Positions 17,747 to 26,368 of a DNA stretch of 64,000 nt are shown piece by piece. Each line of letters starts with the position of its first letter. Within the stretch, counting starts at the first letter, position 1. Origin of the DNA: Alloyangia pacifica (lineage in GTDB: Bacteria > Pseudomonadota > Alphaproteobacteria > Rhodobacterales > Rhodobacteraceae); assembly GCF_020524285.1 (NCBI RefSeq), contig NZ_JAIVKX010000013.1, positions 95,569 through 159,568 on the forward strand, given 5' to 3'. A model generated the notes under the pieces. The model saw only the letters and a program-made list of their open reading frames with translations. It made no database searches and was not told the origin of the DNA. A program made the position numbers and the translations under genes.

Positions 17747-18978
17747 TTCTCTTCCTCCCCCTCGACGGTGCGATGCGCGCCCATGTCGGGGCCGAAATCG
17801 CCGACCCGCTCGGGCACCGGGTGGTGGCGGGTGAACAGATCGAAGATGCCGCCGATGCCCTTGGGCGCAAGCAATGTGACGGCGACGAAGCTGAGCCCCA
17901 GCAGCACCAGCCACCAGTCGGTCCAGTTGATCGTGTAGAAGCCGAGGTTGACGTTGGGCGCGCCGCCGCCGGTGAACCAGCTCGACAGCAGCGAGACCAC
18001 GGCGGCGCCGAGCGCCGCGCCGTAGAGTCGCCCGCGCCCGCCGATGGCGACCCAGACCGCCAGGTAGATCGAGGCGATAGGGGCGATCTCGGCCGGGTTG
18101 ATGATCCCGGCCTGCGGGTAGTAGAGCGCCCCGGCGAGGCCCGAGACGATGCCGGTCAGGGTGAAGATGAAGAGCTTGTAGCTCTCCACGTGGTAGCCGA
18201 GGAAGCGCACGCGGTTCTCGTTGTCGCGGATGCCGCGGATCACCGAGCCCATCTTGCCCGAGACCACCCAGGCAAAGAGCAGGTAGCCGAGGCCGAGCGC
18301 GGCCGCCGAGCCCCAGAAGAACCAGATCGAGATCGTGGCCTGCGGCACCGCGTCGAGCCCCGGCAGGTTCTGCAGGCCCGACAGACCATTGTTGCCGCGC
18401 AGGCCGGCCTCGTTCTGAAAGAGGTAAAGCGACAGGGCGAGCGTCATCGCCTGCGTCAGGATCGACAGGTAGACGCCGGTGACGCGGCTGCGGAAGGCGA
18501 GCCAGCCGAAGACCAGCGCGAGGATGCCGGGCACCAGCACCACCATGGCGAGCTGCAGCGGGAAGCTGTGCGCGAAGCCCCAGAGCCAGGGGAAATCGGC
18601 GCTGCCGACCACGCCGAAGATCTGCTGGCCGATGGCGTCGTGGATTTCCTCGGGGGTGGGCGGGATCGGTGCGTTGCGCAGGCTTTCGGCGATGATCAGC
18701 TCGGTGCGGGCGTACATCAGCCACATGCCGATCATGTAGCCGCCGAGCCCGAAGAAGGCCATGTGGCCGAGGCTGAGAATGCCGGTGTAGCCCCAGACCA
18801 CGTCCATCGCCACGGCGACCAGCATCAGGCAGAGCGTCTTGCCCAGCGTCTTGACGAAGGAGGTCGACAGGAAGCCGGTGCCGGTGGCGGGCGCCAGCAC
18901 GGTCACCAGCAGCACTAAGAGCGCGAGGGCCAGCAGGAACCAGGCGACGGATTTGTTCTGCGCGAAGAAGCTGGTCAT
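17743..18978 (-). CDS. urtC: Urea ABC transporter permease UrtC
   Basis: LivM-like membrane subunit of 411 residues with about ten hydrophobic helices. The segment VAMDVVWGYTGILSLGHMAFFGLGGY is typical of UrtC. An insert around residues 75-125 with low hydrophobicity (RTELIIAESLRNAPIPPTPEE) is usual for this subunit. Its stop overlaps the urtD start by 4 bp. The start at 18978 (MTSFFAQNKSVAWFLL) is chosen because upstream codons read through an intergenic repeat element. Confidence 0.94.
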   Translation of the reverse strand: MTSFFAQNKSVAWFLLALALLVLLVTVLAPATGTGFLSTSFVKTLGKTLCLMLVAVAMDVVWGYTGILSLGHMAFFGLGGYMIGMWLMYARTELIIAESLRNAPIPPTPEEIHDAIGQQIFGVVGSADFPWLWGFAHSFPLQLAMVVLVPGILALVFGWLAFRSRVTGVYLSILTQAMTLALSLYLFQNEAGLRGNNGLSGLQNLPGLDAVPQATISIWFFWGSAAALGLGYLLFAWVVSGKMGSVIRGIRDNENRVRFLGYHVESYKLFIFTLTGIVSGLAGALYYPQAGIINPAEIAPIASIYLAVWVAIGGRGRLYGAALGAAVVSLLSSWFTGGGAPNVNLGFYTINWTDWWLVLLGLSFVAVTLLAPKGIGGIFDLFTRHHPVPERVGDFGPDMGAHRTVEGEEEK

Positions 18979-19032
18979 GCGGTGGCTCCCTTGGTCTGCG
19001 GGGGGAGGGGGCTCTGCCTGGCGGTGCCCTGT

Positions 19033-19072
19033 TGGGGGCTCTCCCCCAGGATATTTCTGTCCAGACGAAGGG
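19033..19072 (+). repeat. Intergenic repeat element, copy C
   Basis: The sequence TTGGGGGCTCTCCCCC, then AGGATATTTCTGTCC and AGACGAAGG, lies in the 193-bp gap between urtB and urtC. It shares the core and the GACGAAG end with the elements at 10883 and 13217. The GGGGGCTCTCCCCC part can form a small hairpin. Here it is oriented opposite to the direction of operon transcription. Confidence 0.5.
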
Positions 19073-19171
19073 GCGGGCGCCGCGCGGAGCTCGTCGTGCT
19101 GCAATTGCGTCCGGCGGAGGCGATCCCTGCGGTGATGCAGGCGCGGCGGGGCGAGGTCTGCATGGCCATGG

Positions 19172-21157
19172 TCAATCTCCCGCCGCGCGGCCCTTGAGGG
19201 CGACGATGCCCTTCGGGCGGAACTGGATGAAGAGGATGATGAAGAGGATCATGTAGGTCTGCGCCGCCAGCGTATTGCTGGGGTTCATCCACTCGATGCC
19301 CTTCTGCAGGATGCCGATCAGCGCGGCGCCCGCCAGCGTGCCCCAGACGTTGCCGACGCCGCCGACGACCACGGTCATGAAGCTCTGCACGATATAGTTG
19401 GCGCCCATCTCCGAGGTGACCTGCGCGTAGAGCCCGATGGCGATGCCGGCGATACCGGCGATGCCCGAGCCGAGTCCGAAGGTCAGCATGTTGATCTTGT
19501 CAGGGTTGATGCCCATCGAGGCGGCCATGCCCGGGTTCTGGGTGACGGCGCGGACCTCGAGGCCGATGCGGGTCTTGTTCAGGATGAAGAGGATCAGGCA
19601 CAGGAAGACCAGCGCCAGCACGAAGATCGCGATGCGGATGTTGGCGATGCCGGCGACGTCGTTGAGGATCCACGCCCCGTCGAGCCAGTGCGGCGAGGTG
19701 AGCGGGCGGGCCTGCGTGCCGAAGATGTTCTTGGCGAGCTGTTGCAGCGCGATGGAGATGCCGAAGGTGGCCAGCAGCGTCTCCAGTGGGCGGTGGTAGA
19801 GCCAGCGGATCACCAGCCGCTCCATCGCCACGCCCGCGGCGAAGGTGATCGCGAAGGCCAGCGGCAGGGCGACGATCAGCGACAACGTGTAGTCGGGGAT
19901 GATCTGCTGCACCACGTAGCCGGTATAGGCCCCCATCATGATGAACTCGCCATGCGCCATGTTGATCACCCCCATGACGCCGAAGGTGATGGCAAGGCCG
20001 ATGGCGGCGAGGAAGTAGATCGAGGCCAGCGACAGCGAGTCGAGCCCGAAGTCCACCGCCTGCCAAAGACCGACGCGGGTGCGCACCGAGCCGAGTGCCG
20101 CCTCGGCGGCCGCGGTGATGGCGGCATCCGGCTCGGTGTATTCCTCGTAGAAGACATGGGAGGCGAGGGCGGCGGCGCGGTCCTCCTCGGTGACGCGGGC
20201 AGGGACGGTGCCCGCCTCGGCGAGCGCGGCATAGGCGCGGGCGCGTCCGGCCTCCGAGCCGAGCTGGCCGAGGGGCACGCCCGCGACCGCGCCATCGGCG
20301 AGATTGGCGGTGAGGGCGGCCTTGATCTGCTCGCGGCTCTGCACTGGCTGGGCGAGTTCGGCGCTGACCAGGCGGGCATAGGCCTCGGCCTCGGTCAGGT
20401 CCTTGCCGGGTGTCAGTTCGCGGGCGATGTTTGCGCCCTCGGGCAGGGTTTCGGCGACGCCGGCGCGGGTGGTGAGGATCTGGTTGAGCACCGCGCGCAC
20501 GTCGACGCTGAGCTCCGACGAGAGCGCCTCGATGGCGTCGATACGTACCTCGGGGGTGGCGCCGAAGCTGGCGGTGAGCATGCCGTCGAGACGCCGCTTG
20601 CGGGCCAGCACGCCGGGGTCCTCCTCGGTCTCGATGGAGGCGCGCAGCGGCTCGATCTGGTCGGCGGAGGGGCTGCGCGCGATCGCGTCGAGCGCGGCGA
20701 TGCGGTTGGTGATGTTCGGATCGGAGAGCTGGAACTGCACCAGCGCGGTGCCGATCACCCGGCGCACGCCACCATTGGGGCGGATCTGGTCGATCTCGGC
20801 GCTCGGCGCGGTGCCGGCGGACTCGCCGGTGGCGATGTCGGTCAGCGCGTAGCTGTCGCCGTCCTTCTCGGCGTAGAAGAACCGCCCGTCGGTGGTGCGC
20901 TGGTAGACCTCGCGGTCGGCCCAGGTCTGCAGGAAGGTCGGAACGGCGGGATCGCCGGAGGTGACGAGCGCCTCGATCAGCGTGCCGACGGTCTGGCGGC
21001 CGGGCTTGGCCACCTCGTCGGCGTATTGCTGGAGGATCGCCTCGAGCCCCGTGTCGGGCCCGGTGTCCGCTGTGCCGGTGTCCTGCGCGGAGGCGGTCAG
21101 CGGCGTCAGGATCAGGCAAAGCAGGAGCGCAAGACAGGAGAGAAGCGCGCGCGGCAT
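19172..21157 (-). CDS. urtB: Urea ABC transporter permease UrtB with long periplasmic N-terminal domain
   Basis: LivH-like permease of 661 residues. The N-terminal signal sequence (MPRALLSCLALLLCLILTPL) is followed by a soluble region to about residue 370 with helical HEAT-like repeats (for example NRIAALDAIARSPSADQIEP). The membrane part starts near LASIYFLAAIGLAITFGVMG and holds the family motif INMAHGEFIMMGAYTGY. This long form is known for UrtB. The start at 21157 is chosen because it begins the signal sequence directly. It is the second gene of the operon, 90 bp behind urtA with a strong stem-loop between. Confidence 0.94.
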   Translation of the reverse strand: MPRALLSCLALLLCLILTPLTASAQDTGTADTGPDTGLEAILQQYADEVAKPGRQTVGTLIEALVTSGDPAVPTFLQTWADREVYQRTTDGRFFYAEKDGDSYALTDIATGESAGTAPSAEIDQIRPNGGVRRVIGTALVQFQLSDPNITNRIAALDAIARSPSADQIEPLRASIETEEDPGVLARKRRLDGMLTASFGATPEVRIDAIEALSSELSVDVRAVLNQILTTRAGVAETLPEGANIARELTPGKDLTEAEAYARLVSAELAQPVQSREQIKAALTANLADGAVAGVPLGQLGSEAGRARAYAALAEAGTVPARVTEEDRAAALASHVFYEEYTEPDAAITAAAEAALGSVRTRVGLWQAVDFGLDSLSLASIYFLAAIGLAITFGVMGVINMAHGEFIMMGAYTGYVVQQIIPDYTLSLIVALPLAFAITFAAGVAMERLVIRWLYHRPLETLLATFGISIALQQLAKNIFGTQARPLTSPHWLDGAWILNDVAGIANIRIAIFVLALVFLCLILFILNKTRIGLEVRAVTQNPGMAASMGINPDKINMLTFGLGSGIAGIAGIAIGLYAQVTSEMGANYIVQSFMTVVVGGVGNVWGTLAGAALIGILQKGIEWMNPSNTLAAQTYMILFIILFIQFRPKGIVALKGRAAGD

Positions 21158-21201
21158 GGACGGCCCCCGGGAACAGAGTGCGGACAATGGAAAAGCGGTG
21201 T

Positions 21202-21232
21202 GGCGGGCGCGCTGCCGGAGCGCGCGCCCGCC
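21202..21232 (-). terminator. GC-rich stem-loop between urtA and urtB
   Basis: An 11-bp perfect inverted repeat, GGCGGGCGCGC and GCGCGCCCGCC, with a 9-nt loop lies in the 90-bp gap directly behind the binding-protein gene. There is no T run. An mRNA-stabilising or attenuating role that raises UrtA over UrtB is inferred. Confidence 0.6.
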
Positions 21233-21247
21233 TGAGGTTGGCTCAGA

Positions 21248-22537
21248 TCAGTAGTTGGACTGGATCTGCACGCAGCTCTCGGTCTCGGTGTTGTACATGC
21301 CGCACTCGAGGTCTTTCCAATCGGACTTGAGGACAGCCGAGTCCGGCAGGAAGTCGGTCCAGGCATCGCCCGGAACCGGATCGGTCTCCGAGATGATGTC
21401 GAACTGGCCGTCGGCGCGGATCTCGCCGATCAGCACGGGCTTGGAAAGGTGGTGGTTCACGCCCATCACGGCGGTGCCGCCGGTCAGGTTCGGGTACTCC
21501 TGGCCCCACATGGCTTCGCGCACGGCGTCGACATCGGTGGTCTCGGCGGCGGTCACCGCGTTCACCCACATGTTGAAGCCGATGTAGTGGGCTTCCATCG
21601 GGTCGTTGGTGACGCGGGCGTCATCGCCGATGAAGGCGTGCCATTGCTCGATGAACTCGGCGTTCTCGGGGGTGTCGGCGGTCATGAAGTAGTTCCACGC
21701 GGCGAGGTGGCCGACGAGGTTCGAGGTGTCGAGGCCGGAGAGTTCTTCTTCCCCCACGGAGAAGGCCACCACGGGGATGTCGTCGGCCGAGACGCCCTGC
21801 GCTGCCAGTTCCTTGTAGAAGCCGATGTTGGCATCGCCGTTGATCGTCGAGATCACGCCGACCTGCTTGCCGTCGGCGCCGAGCGCGACCACGTCCGACA
21901 CGATGGTCGACCAGTCGGAATGGCCGAAGGGCGTGTAGTTGATGAAGATGTCCTCTTCCGCGATGCCCTTGTCCTTGAGATAGGCCTCGAGGATGCGGTT
22001 CGTGGTGCGCGGGTAGACGTAGTCGGTGCCGAGCAGGGCGAACTTCTCGACGCCAAGCTCGTCGAGGAAGTAATCGGTGGCCGGGATCGCCTGCTGGTTC
22101 GGCGCGGCGCCGGTGTAGAAGACGTTCTTCGAGCTTTCCTCACCCTCGTATTGCACCGGGTAGAAGTAGAGCGCGTTGAGCTCCTCGATCACCGGCAGCA
22201 CCGCCTTGCGCGAGGCGGAGGTCCAGGAGCCGAAGATCACGTCGACCTCGTCGTTCGAGATCAGCTCGCGGGCCTTTTCCGCAAACAGCGGCCAATCGGA
22301 CGCCGGATCCTTGACCACCGCTTCGAGCTCGCAGCCGAGCAGGCCGCCGGCGGCGTTCTGCTTCTCGATCAGCATCAGCATGGTGTCTTTCAGAGTGGTC
22401 TCGGAAATCGCCATGGTGCCGGAGAGCGAGTGCAGCACGCCGACCTTGATCGGGCAGTCGGCGGATTGCGCCGAGGCGGCGCCTGCAGAGATCATGGCCA
22501 GCGCGGCCACGGTGGAAAGTTTGAGTGCTTTGGTCAT
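21248..22537 (-). CDS. urtA: Urea ABC transporter substrate-binding protein UrtA
   Basis: Periplasmic urea-binding protein of 429 residues (Peripla_BP_5 / AmiC-like fold). Signal peptide MTKALKLSTVAALAMISAGA is followed by CPIKVGVLHSLSGTMAISET, a signature of UrtA. Further on, GSWTSASRKAVLPVIEE and LYFYPVQYEGEESSKNVFYT are also family hallmarks. ATG at 22537 is favoured because AGGGA is 8 bp upstream; the in-frame ATG at 22546 overlaps that site. First gene of urtABCDE. Nitrogen control is expected for the family, but no convincing site was found. Confidence 0.95.
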   Translation of the reverse strand: MTKALKLSTVAALAMISAGAASAQSADCPIKVGVLHSLSGTMAISETTLKDTMLMLIEKQNAAGGLLGCELEAVVKDPASDWPLFAEKARELISNDEVDVIFGSWTSASRKAVLPVIEELNALYFYPVQYEGEESSKNVFYTGAAPNQQAIPATDYFLDELGVEKFALLGTDYVYPRTTNRILEAYLKDKGIAEEDIFINYTPFGHSDWSTIVSDVVALGADGKQVGVISTINGDANIGFYKELAAQGVSADDIPVVAFSVGEEELSGLDTSNLVGHLAAWNYFMTADTPENAEFIEQWHAFIGDDARVTNDPMEAHYIGFNMWVNAVTAAETTDVDAVREAMWGQEYPNLTGGTAVMGVNHHLSKPVLIGEIRADGQFDIISETDPVPGDAWTDFLPDSAVLKSDWKDLECGMYNTETESCVQIQSNY

Positions 22538-23007
22538 GTTCAACATCCCTAGAGAGCGGGGTCTCGGCTCCGCGCGTCCCGGCTCTTGCGGCCGGTGATC
22601 TGGGCGGGTCCTCCTCCGCTTCGATTATTGTTGTGCCACAGGCGGCTGCCCTTTTGAGCTTGGTCCGCCACGGCTCCCCGTTGACGCGCCGTCGTCGCGC
22701 GCTCTCTTGAGATAACGGAGCGGTGATTGCCGGGCACATGCTTTCCGCTGGCAGGCGAAGCCCCGGGAGTGCGTGATTATTTCCTGTGCGATGACTGCTT
22801 TAGATGTCTAATATTTAATCGAAAGATATGAGGAATGAGGAGGATATCCGGCTAAACTACGGCGAATGCTCAGGAGATCGGATTCGTCACGGAGGGTTTG
22901 CCGGTTTTTTGGGCAGGTAATTTGGGGCCGGGATCGTTTTTCTGCGCGGGGGGCTTTTCCTTCGCCCGCGAAACGGAGAACGTGAGCCTCAGAACAAAGG
23001 GATTGTC
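22538..23007. other. Divergent intergenic region between urtA and the ATP-grasp operon
   Basis: These 470 bp should carry both promoters. The part near 22770-22860 is AT-richer, with a small palindrome TAGATGTCTA, and may hold the promoter for the rightward operon. A TGGCAC box on the minus strand (22638-22633) has no matching second element. No open reading frame or RNA gene is supported. Confidence 0.5.
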
Positions 23008-24432
23008 ATGAGCGCCACGAAGCCAGCGATTTTCAATGAGATGTTGAACGGCGAGCAGGTTCGCTCGGCCTATCAGAACCTCGAGAAATGGTACCGGTCG
23101 ATGCCGGCCGAACTGCGAAGCCTGAAGCAGAGCGAGGCCGAGGCCCTGTTCCGAAGGGTCGGGATCACCTTCGCGGTCTACGGCGAGGGCGGGGATCCGG
23201 AGCGGCTCATTCCCTTCGACATGTTCCCGCGGGTGATGACCGCCGAGGAATGGCGCAAGCTCGACCGCGGCGTGCGGCAGCGGGCGGCGGCGCTGAACGC
23301 CTTCCTGGCCGATGTCTACGACCGCCGCGAGATCATCCGCGCAGGCAAGATCCCCGAGCACCTGGTGACCAACAACGAGGCCTTCGAGAAGGCCGCCATC
23401 GGCTTCCGCCCGCCGCGCGGCGTGTTCAGCCATATCGTTGGCGTCGATCTGGTGCGCACCGGGCCCGACCAGTTCTACGTGCTGGAAGACAATTGCCGCA
23501 CGCCCTCGGGCGTGAGCTACATGCTGCAGAACCGCGAGATCATGATGCGCATGTTCCCGCAGCTCTTCATGGAGAACCGCATCCGCCCGGTCGACGGATA
23601 CGCCGGCCTTCTCAAGAAGACCCTGGCCTCGGTGGCACCCAAGAAATGCCAGGGCGAGCCGAACATCGTCATCCTCACGCCGGGCCATTTCAACTCGGCC
23701 TACTACGAGCACAGCTTCCTCGCCGACCTGATGGGCGTGGAGCTGGTCGAGGGGCAGGATCTCTTCGTCGAGGGCGACTTCGTCTGGATGAAGACCACGG
23801 AGGGCCCCAAGAAGGTCGACGTGATCTATCGCCGGATCGACGACGCCTTCATCGACCCGCTGTGCTTCCGGCCCGACTCGATGCTCGGCGTGCCGGGGCT
23901 GATGAGTGTCTACCGCTCGGGCGGGGTGACCATCTGCTCGGCCCCCGGCGCGGGCGTGGCCGACGACAAGGCGATCTACACCTTCGTGCCCGAGATGATC
24001 CGCTTCTATCTCGGCGAGGAACCGATCCTCGAAAACGTGCCCACATGGCAATGCGCCAAGCCCGACGACTGCAAATACGTGCTCGAGAACCTCTCGGAGC
24101 TTGTGGTCAAGGAGGTGCACGGATCGGGCGGCTACGGCATGCTGGTCGGGCCGAAGTCCGACAAGTCGACCATCGAGTCCTTTGCCGCGAAGATCCGCAA
24201 GAACCCCGACAACTACATCGCCCAGCCGACGCTGGCGCTCTCGGCCTGCCCGACCTTCGTCGAGGAGGGGATCGCGCCGCGCCACGTCGATCTGCGACCT
24301 TACTGCCTCGTGGGGGAAACCATCGAGCTGGTGCCGGGCGGGCTGACCCGCGTGGCGCTGACCGAGGGTTCGCTCGTGGTGAACTCGTCGCAGGGCGGCG
24401 GGGTCAAGGACACCTGGGTATTGGCGGAGTGA
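23008..24432 (+). CDS. Circularly permuted ATP-grasp protein (DUF404/DUF407 type)
   Basis: A 474-residue cytoplasmic protein of the circularly permuted type 2 ATP-grasp family, predicted to form an amide bond between a carboxylate and an amine using ATP. Recognisable segments are YGEGGDPERLIPFDMFPRV, FYVLEDNCRTPSGVSYMLQN, LTPGHFNSAYYEHSFLADLMG and VVKEVHGSGGYGMLVGP, the last carrying the ATP-grasp Lys and Gly-rich loop. It is the first gene of a tight set with alpha-E, transglutaminase and Anbu genes. An AAAGGGA ribosome binding site precedes the start. The actual substrate is unknown. Confidence 0.92.
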   Translation: MSATKPAIFNEMLNGEQVRSAYQNLEKWYRSMPAELRSLKQSEAEALFRRVGITFAVYGEGGDPERLIPFDMFPRVMTAEEWRKLDRGVRQRAAALNAFLADVYDRREIIRAGKIPEHLVTNNEAFEKAAIGFRPPRGVFSHIVGVDLVRTGPDQFYVLEDNCRTPSGVSYMLQNREIMMRMFPQLFMENRIRPVDGYAGLLKKTLASVAPKKCQGEPNIVILTPGHFNSAYYEHSFLADLMGVELVEGQDLFVEGDFVWMKTTEGPKKVDVIYRRIDDAFIDPLCFRPDSMLGVPGLMSVYRSGGVTICSAPGAGVADDKAIYTFVPEMIRFYLGEEPILENVPTWQCAKPDDCKYVLENLSELVVKEVHGSGGYGMLVGPKSDKSTIESFAAKIRKNPDNYIAQPTLALSACPTFVEEGIAPRHVDLRPYCLVGETIELVPGGLTRVALTEGSLVVNSSQGGGVKDTWVLAE

Positions 24433-24436
24433 AGAC

Positions 24437-25390
24437 ATGCTGAGCCGGACTGCAGAACACCTTTACTGGATGGCGCGCTACATCGAGCGCACCGAAACCA
24501 CCGCCCGCCTGCTGGAGGTTGGCGCGCGCAATGCGCTGCTGCCCAACGCCACCGGCGGCTACCGCAACGACTGGGAGGCCGTGCTGCTCGCCAAGGGCAC
24601 GCTCGAGCCCTTCCTCGACAAGTACAAGGAGACCAACCAGCGCAATATCGAAACCTGGCTGTTCTTCGACTCCGATAACCCCTCGTCGGTCTATTCGTGC
24701 CTGTCGGCGGCGCGCGAGAACGCGCGGGTGGTGCGCACCGCGCTGACCGCCCCGGCCTGGGACGCGATCAACACCTCCTTCCAGGAGCTGCAGCAGCTGC
24801 ACCGCACCGAGCGCAGCAAGCTGATGGTGACCGATCTGTGCGAATGGACCCTGCGGTCGTGCCAGCTGATCCGTGGTGCCATCATGTCGACGCAACTGCG
24901 CAACGACGGCTACGACTTCATGGGCATCGGCACCACCGCCGAGCGCGCCGATAACACCGCGCGGCTGATCGACGTCAAATACTACGTGCTGCTGCCCTCG
25001 GTGAACTACGTCGGCTCGGGGCTCGACCAGAGCCAATGGGCGCTGCTGCTGCAGTCGATGACCGCGCAGCGGGCCTTCAACTGGAGCTACCAGGGCGAGA
25101 TCACCGCCGCCAAGATCGCGCACCTGCTGATCCTCAACCGCCGGTTCCCGCGCTCGCTGCGCGCCTGCGTGCAATGGTATTGCGAACACCTCGACAATCT
25201 CGCCGAGAGCTACCAGACTGCCACTGCGGCGCAGGAGGTGGCGCACACGTTGCTTGACGATCTGCGTGCGGCGACCGTCGAGGACATTTTCGAGGAGGGG
25301 CTGCACGAATTCCTCGCGCGATTCATGTCGCGCAACGCCGAGGTCGCGACCACGGTGCAAGAGGTCTACCTGAGCGGAATGCCGGCATGA
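24437..25390 (+). CDS. Alpha-E domain protein (DUF403)
   Basis: A 317-residue, almost entirely helical cytoplasmic protein. The N-terminus MLSRTAEHLYWMARYIERTE is the hallmark of the alpha-E family; the Glu and Arg residues in this stretch are conserved. It lies 4 bp after the ATP-grasp gene and overlaps the transglutaminase start by 4 bp, so the three are translationally coupled. Comparative work on amide-ligase systems proposed that alpha-E proteins act with the permuted ATP-grasp in making or attaching a peptide-like tag. Biochemical function is not established. Confidence 0.92.
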   Translation: MLSRTAEHLYWMARYIERTETTARLLEVGARNALLPNATGGYRNDWEAVLLAKGTLEPFLDKYKETNQRNIETWLFFDSDNPSSVYSCLSAARENARVVRTALTAPAWDAINTSFQELQQLHRTERSKLMVTDLCEWTLRSCQLIRGAIMSTQLRNDGYDFMGIGTTAERADNTARLIDVKYYVLLPSVNYVGSGLDQSQWALLLQSMTAQRAFNWSYQGEITAAKIAHLLILNRRFPRSLRACVQWYCEHLDNLAESYQTATAAQEVAHTLLDDLRAATVEDIFEEGLHEFLARFMSRNAEVATTVQEVYLSGMPA

Positions 25391-26226
25391 GACTTTCGAT
25401 CCGACATATCACCCGCTACCGGTTCGACGAGCCGGTGCGCGGCATCGTGCAATCCCAGAAGCTGTGGCCGGCGGACTGTGCCAACCAGCGCATCCTGTCG
25501 TGGGAGGTGACCTCGCACGGCGGGCAGACCGGGGCGGAATTCGTCGACGGCGCAGGCGACATGATCCGCCTCGCCACCTGGCGCGGCCCGCTCTCGGAGG
25601 TCACGGTCGAGGTCGCAGGCGAGGTCGAGACCACCGACTCCTATGGGGTCTTGCGCGATCACCGCGAGCGCGTGCCGCCCTCAGCCTACCTGCGTCCGAC
25701 CCGGCAGGTCGAGGCGAACGCCGAGCTGAAGGCGCTGTCGGCCGTTGCCCTGAAGGGCATGGAGAACGCCAGCGCGCTCGACCGCGCCCATGCGCTGAGC
25801 CGTGCCGTCTCGGAGGCGATCGAGTACAAGCCCGGCGAGACCAAGCCGCACACCACCGCCATCGAAGCGCTTTCGGGCGGGGTGGGCGTGTGCCAGGATC
25901 ACGCCCATGCGCTGATTTCCGTCGCCCATGTCGCCGAGATGCCGGCGCGCTACGTCACCGGCTACCTGCAGGCGACCGAGGATGGCACCCCGCATGAGGC
26001 CAGCCATGCCTGGGCCGAGATCTGGGTGCCCGAACTGGGCTGGGTCGGTTTCGATGCCGCCAACGAGTGCTGCCCCGACGAGCGCTACGTGCGCCTCGGC
26101 TCGGGCTACGACGCGCTCGACGCCGCGCCGATCCGGGGCCTCGTGCAGGGCGCGACGCCGGAGGAACACCTCGAGGTCGAGGTGATCGTCAGCGCGGGGC
26201 AGTCGGGACAGCAACAGCAGCAATAG
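25387..26226 (+). CDS. Transglutaminase-like cysteine peptidase family protein
   Basis: A 279-residue protein with an N-terminal beta domain (MRLSIRHITRYRFDEPVRG) and a C-terminal transglutaminase-like core. The catalytic triad is visible: Cys in GGVGVCQDHAHALI, His in EASHAWAEIW and Asp in GWVGFDAANE. Members may cleave or transfer amide bonds. It overlaps the alpha-E gene by 4 bp. The C-terminus ends in a run of Gln (GQSGQQQQQ), which is odd and may be a flexible tail. The 142-bp gap to the Anbu gene contains a promoter-like sequence. Confidence 0.92.
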   Translation: MRLSIRHITRYRFDEPVRGIVQSQKLWPADCANQRILSWEVTSHGGQTGAEFVDGAGDMIRLATWRGPLSEVTVEVAGEVETTDSYGVLRDHRERVPPSAYLRPTRQVEANAELKALSAVALKGMENASALDRAHALSRAVSEAIEYKPGETKPHTTAIEALSGGVGVCQDHAHALISVAHVAEMPARYVTGYLQATEDGTPHEASHAWAEIWVPELGWVGFDAANECCPDERYVRLGSGYDALDAAPIRGLVQGATPEEHLEVEVIVSAGQSGQQQQQ

Positions 26227-26306
26227 CGCGCGGCAGCCGGCCACGCGGAACGCCCGAAATTTGGGCGACGTGTCATATTGCCGTAACCCTATCCCTTCGA
26301 GCAGGA

Positions 26307-26335
26307 TTGCCGGGGACGGGGCGCGGCGGTATATC
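26307..26335 (+). promoter_or_regulatory. Candidate sigma70-type promoter for the Anbu gene
   Basis: TTGCCG (26307-26312) and TATATC (26330-26335) are separated by exactly 17 bp. The predicted transcription start lies near 26342, about 27 bp before the Anbu ATG. Both hexamers match the consensus at four of six positions. This would let the protease be made apart from the three upstream genes. Confidence 0.45.
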
Positions 26336-26368
26336 GGTGCGCTGCCAATCGGAAGGACTCGGGGACAG

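Noticed and set aside
22624..22638. Possible sigma54 promoter for urtA (TGGCAC on the minus strand)
   Set aside because: The -24 half is present, but at the proper spacing the -12 half reads TAAT where TTGC is required. Nitrogen control is plausible by family but not supported by this site.
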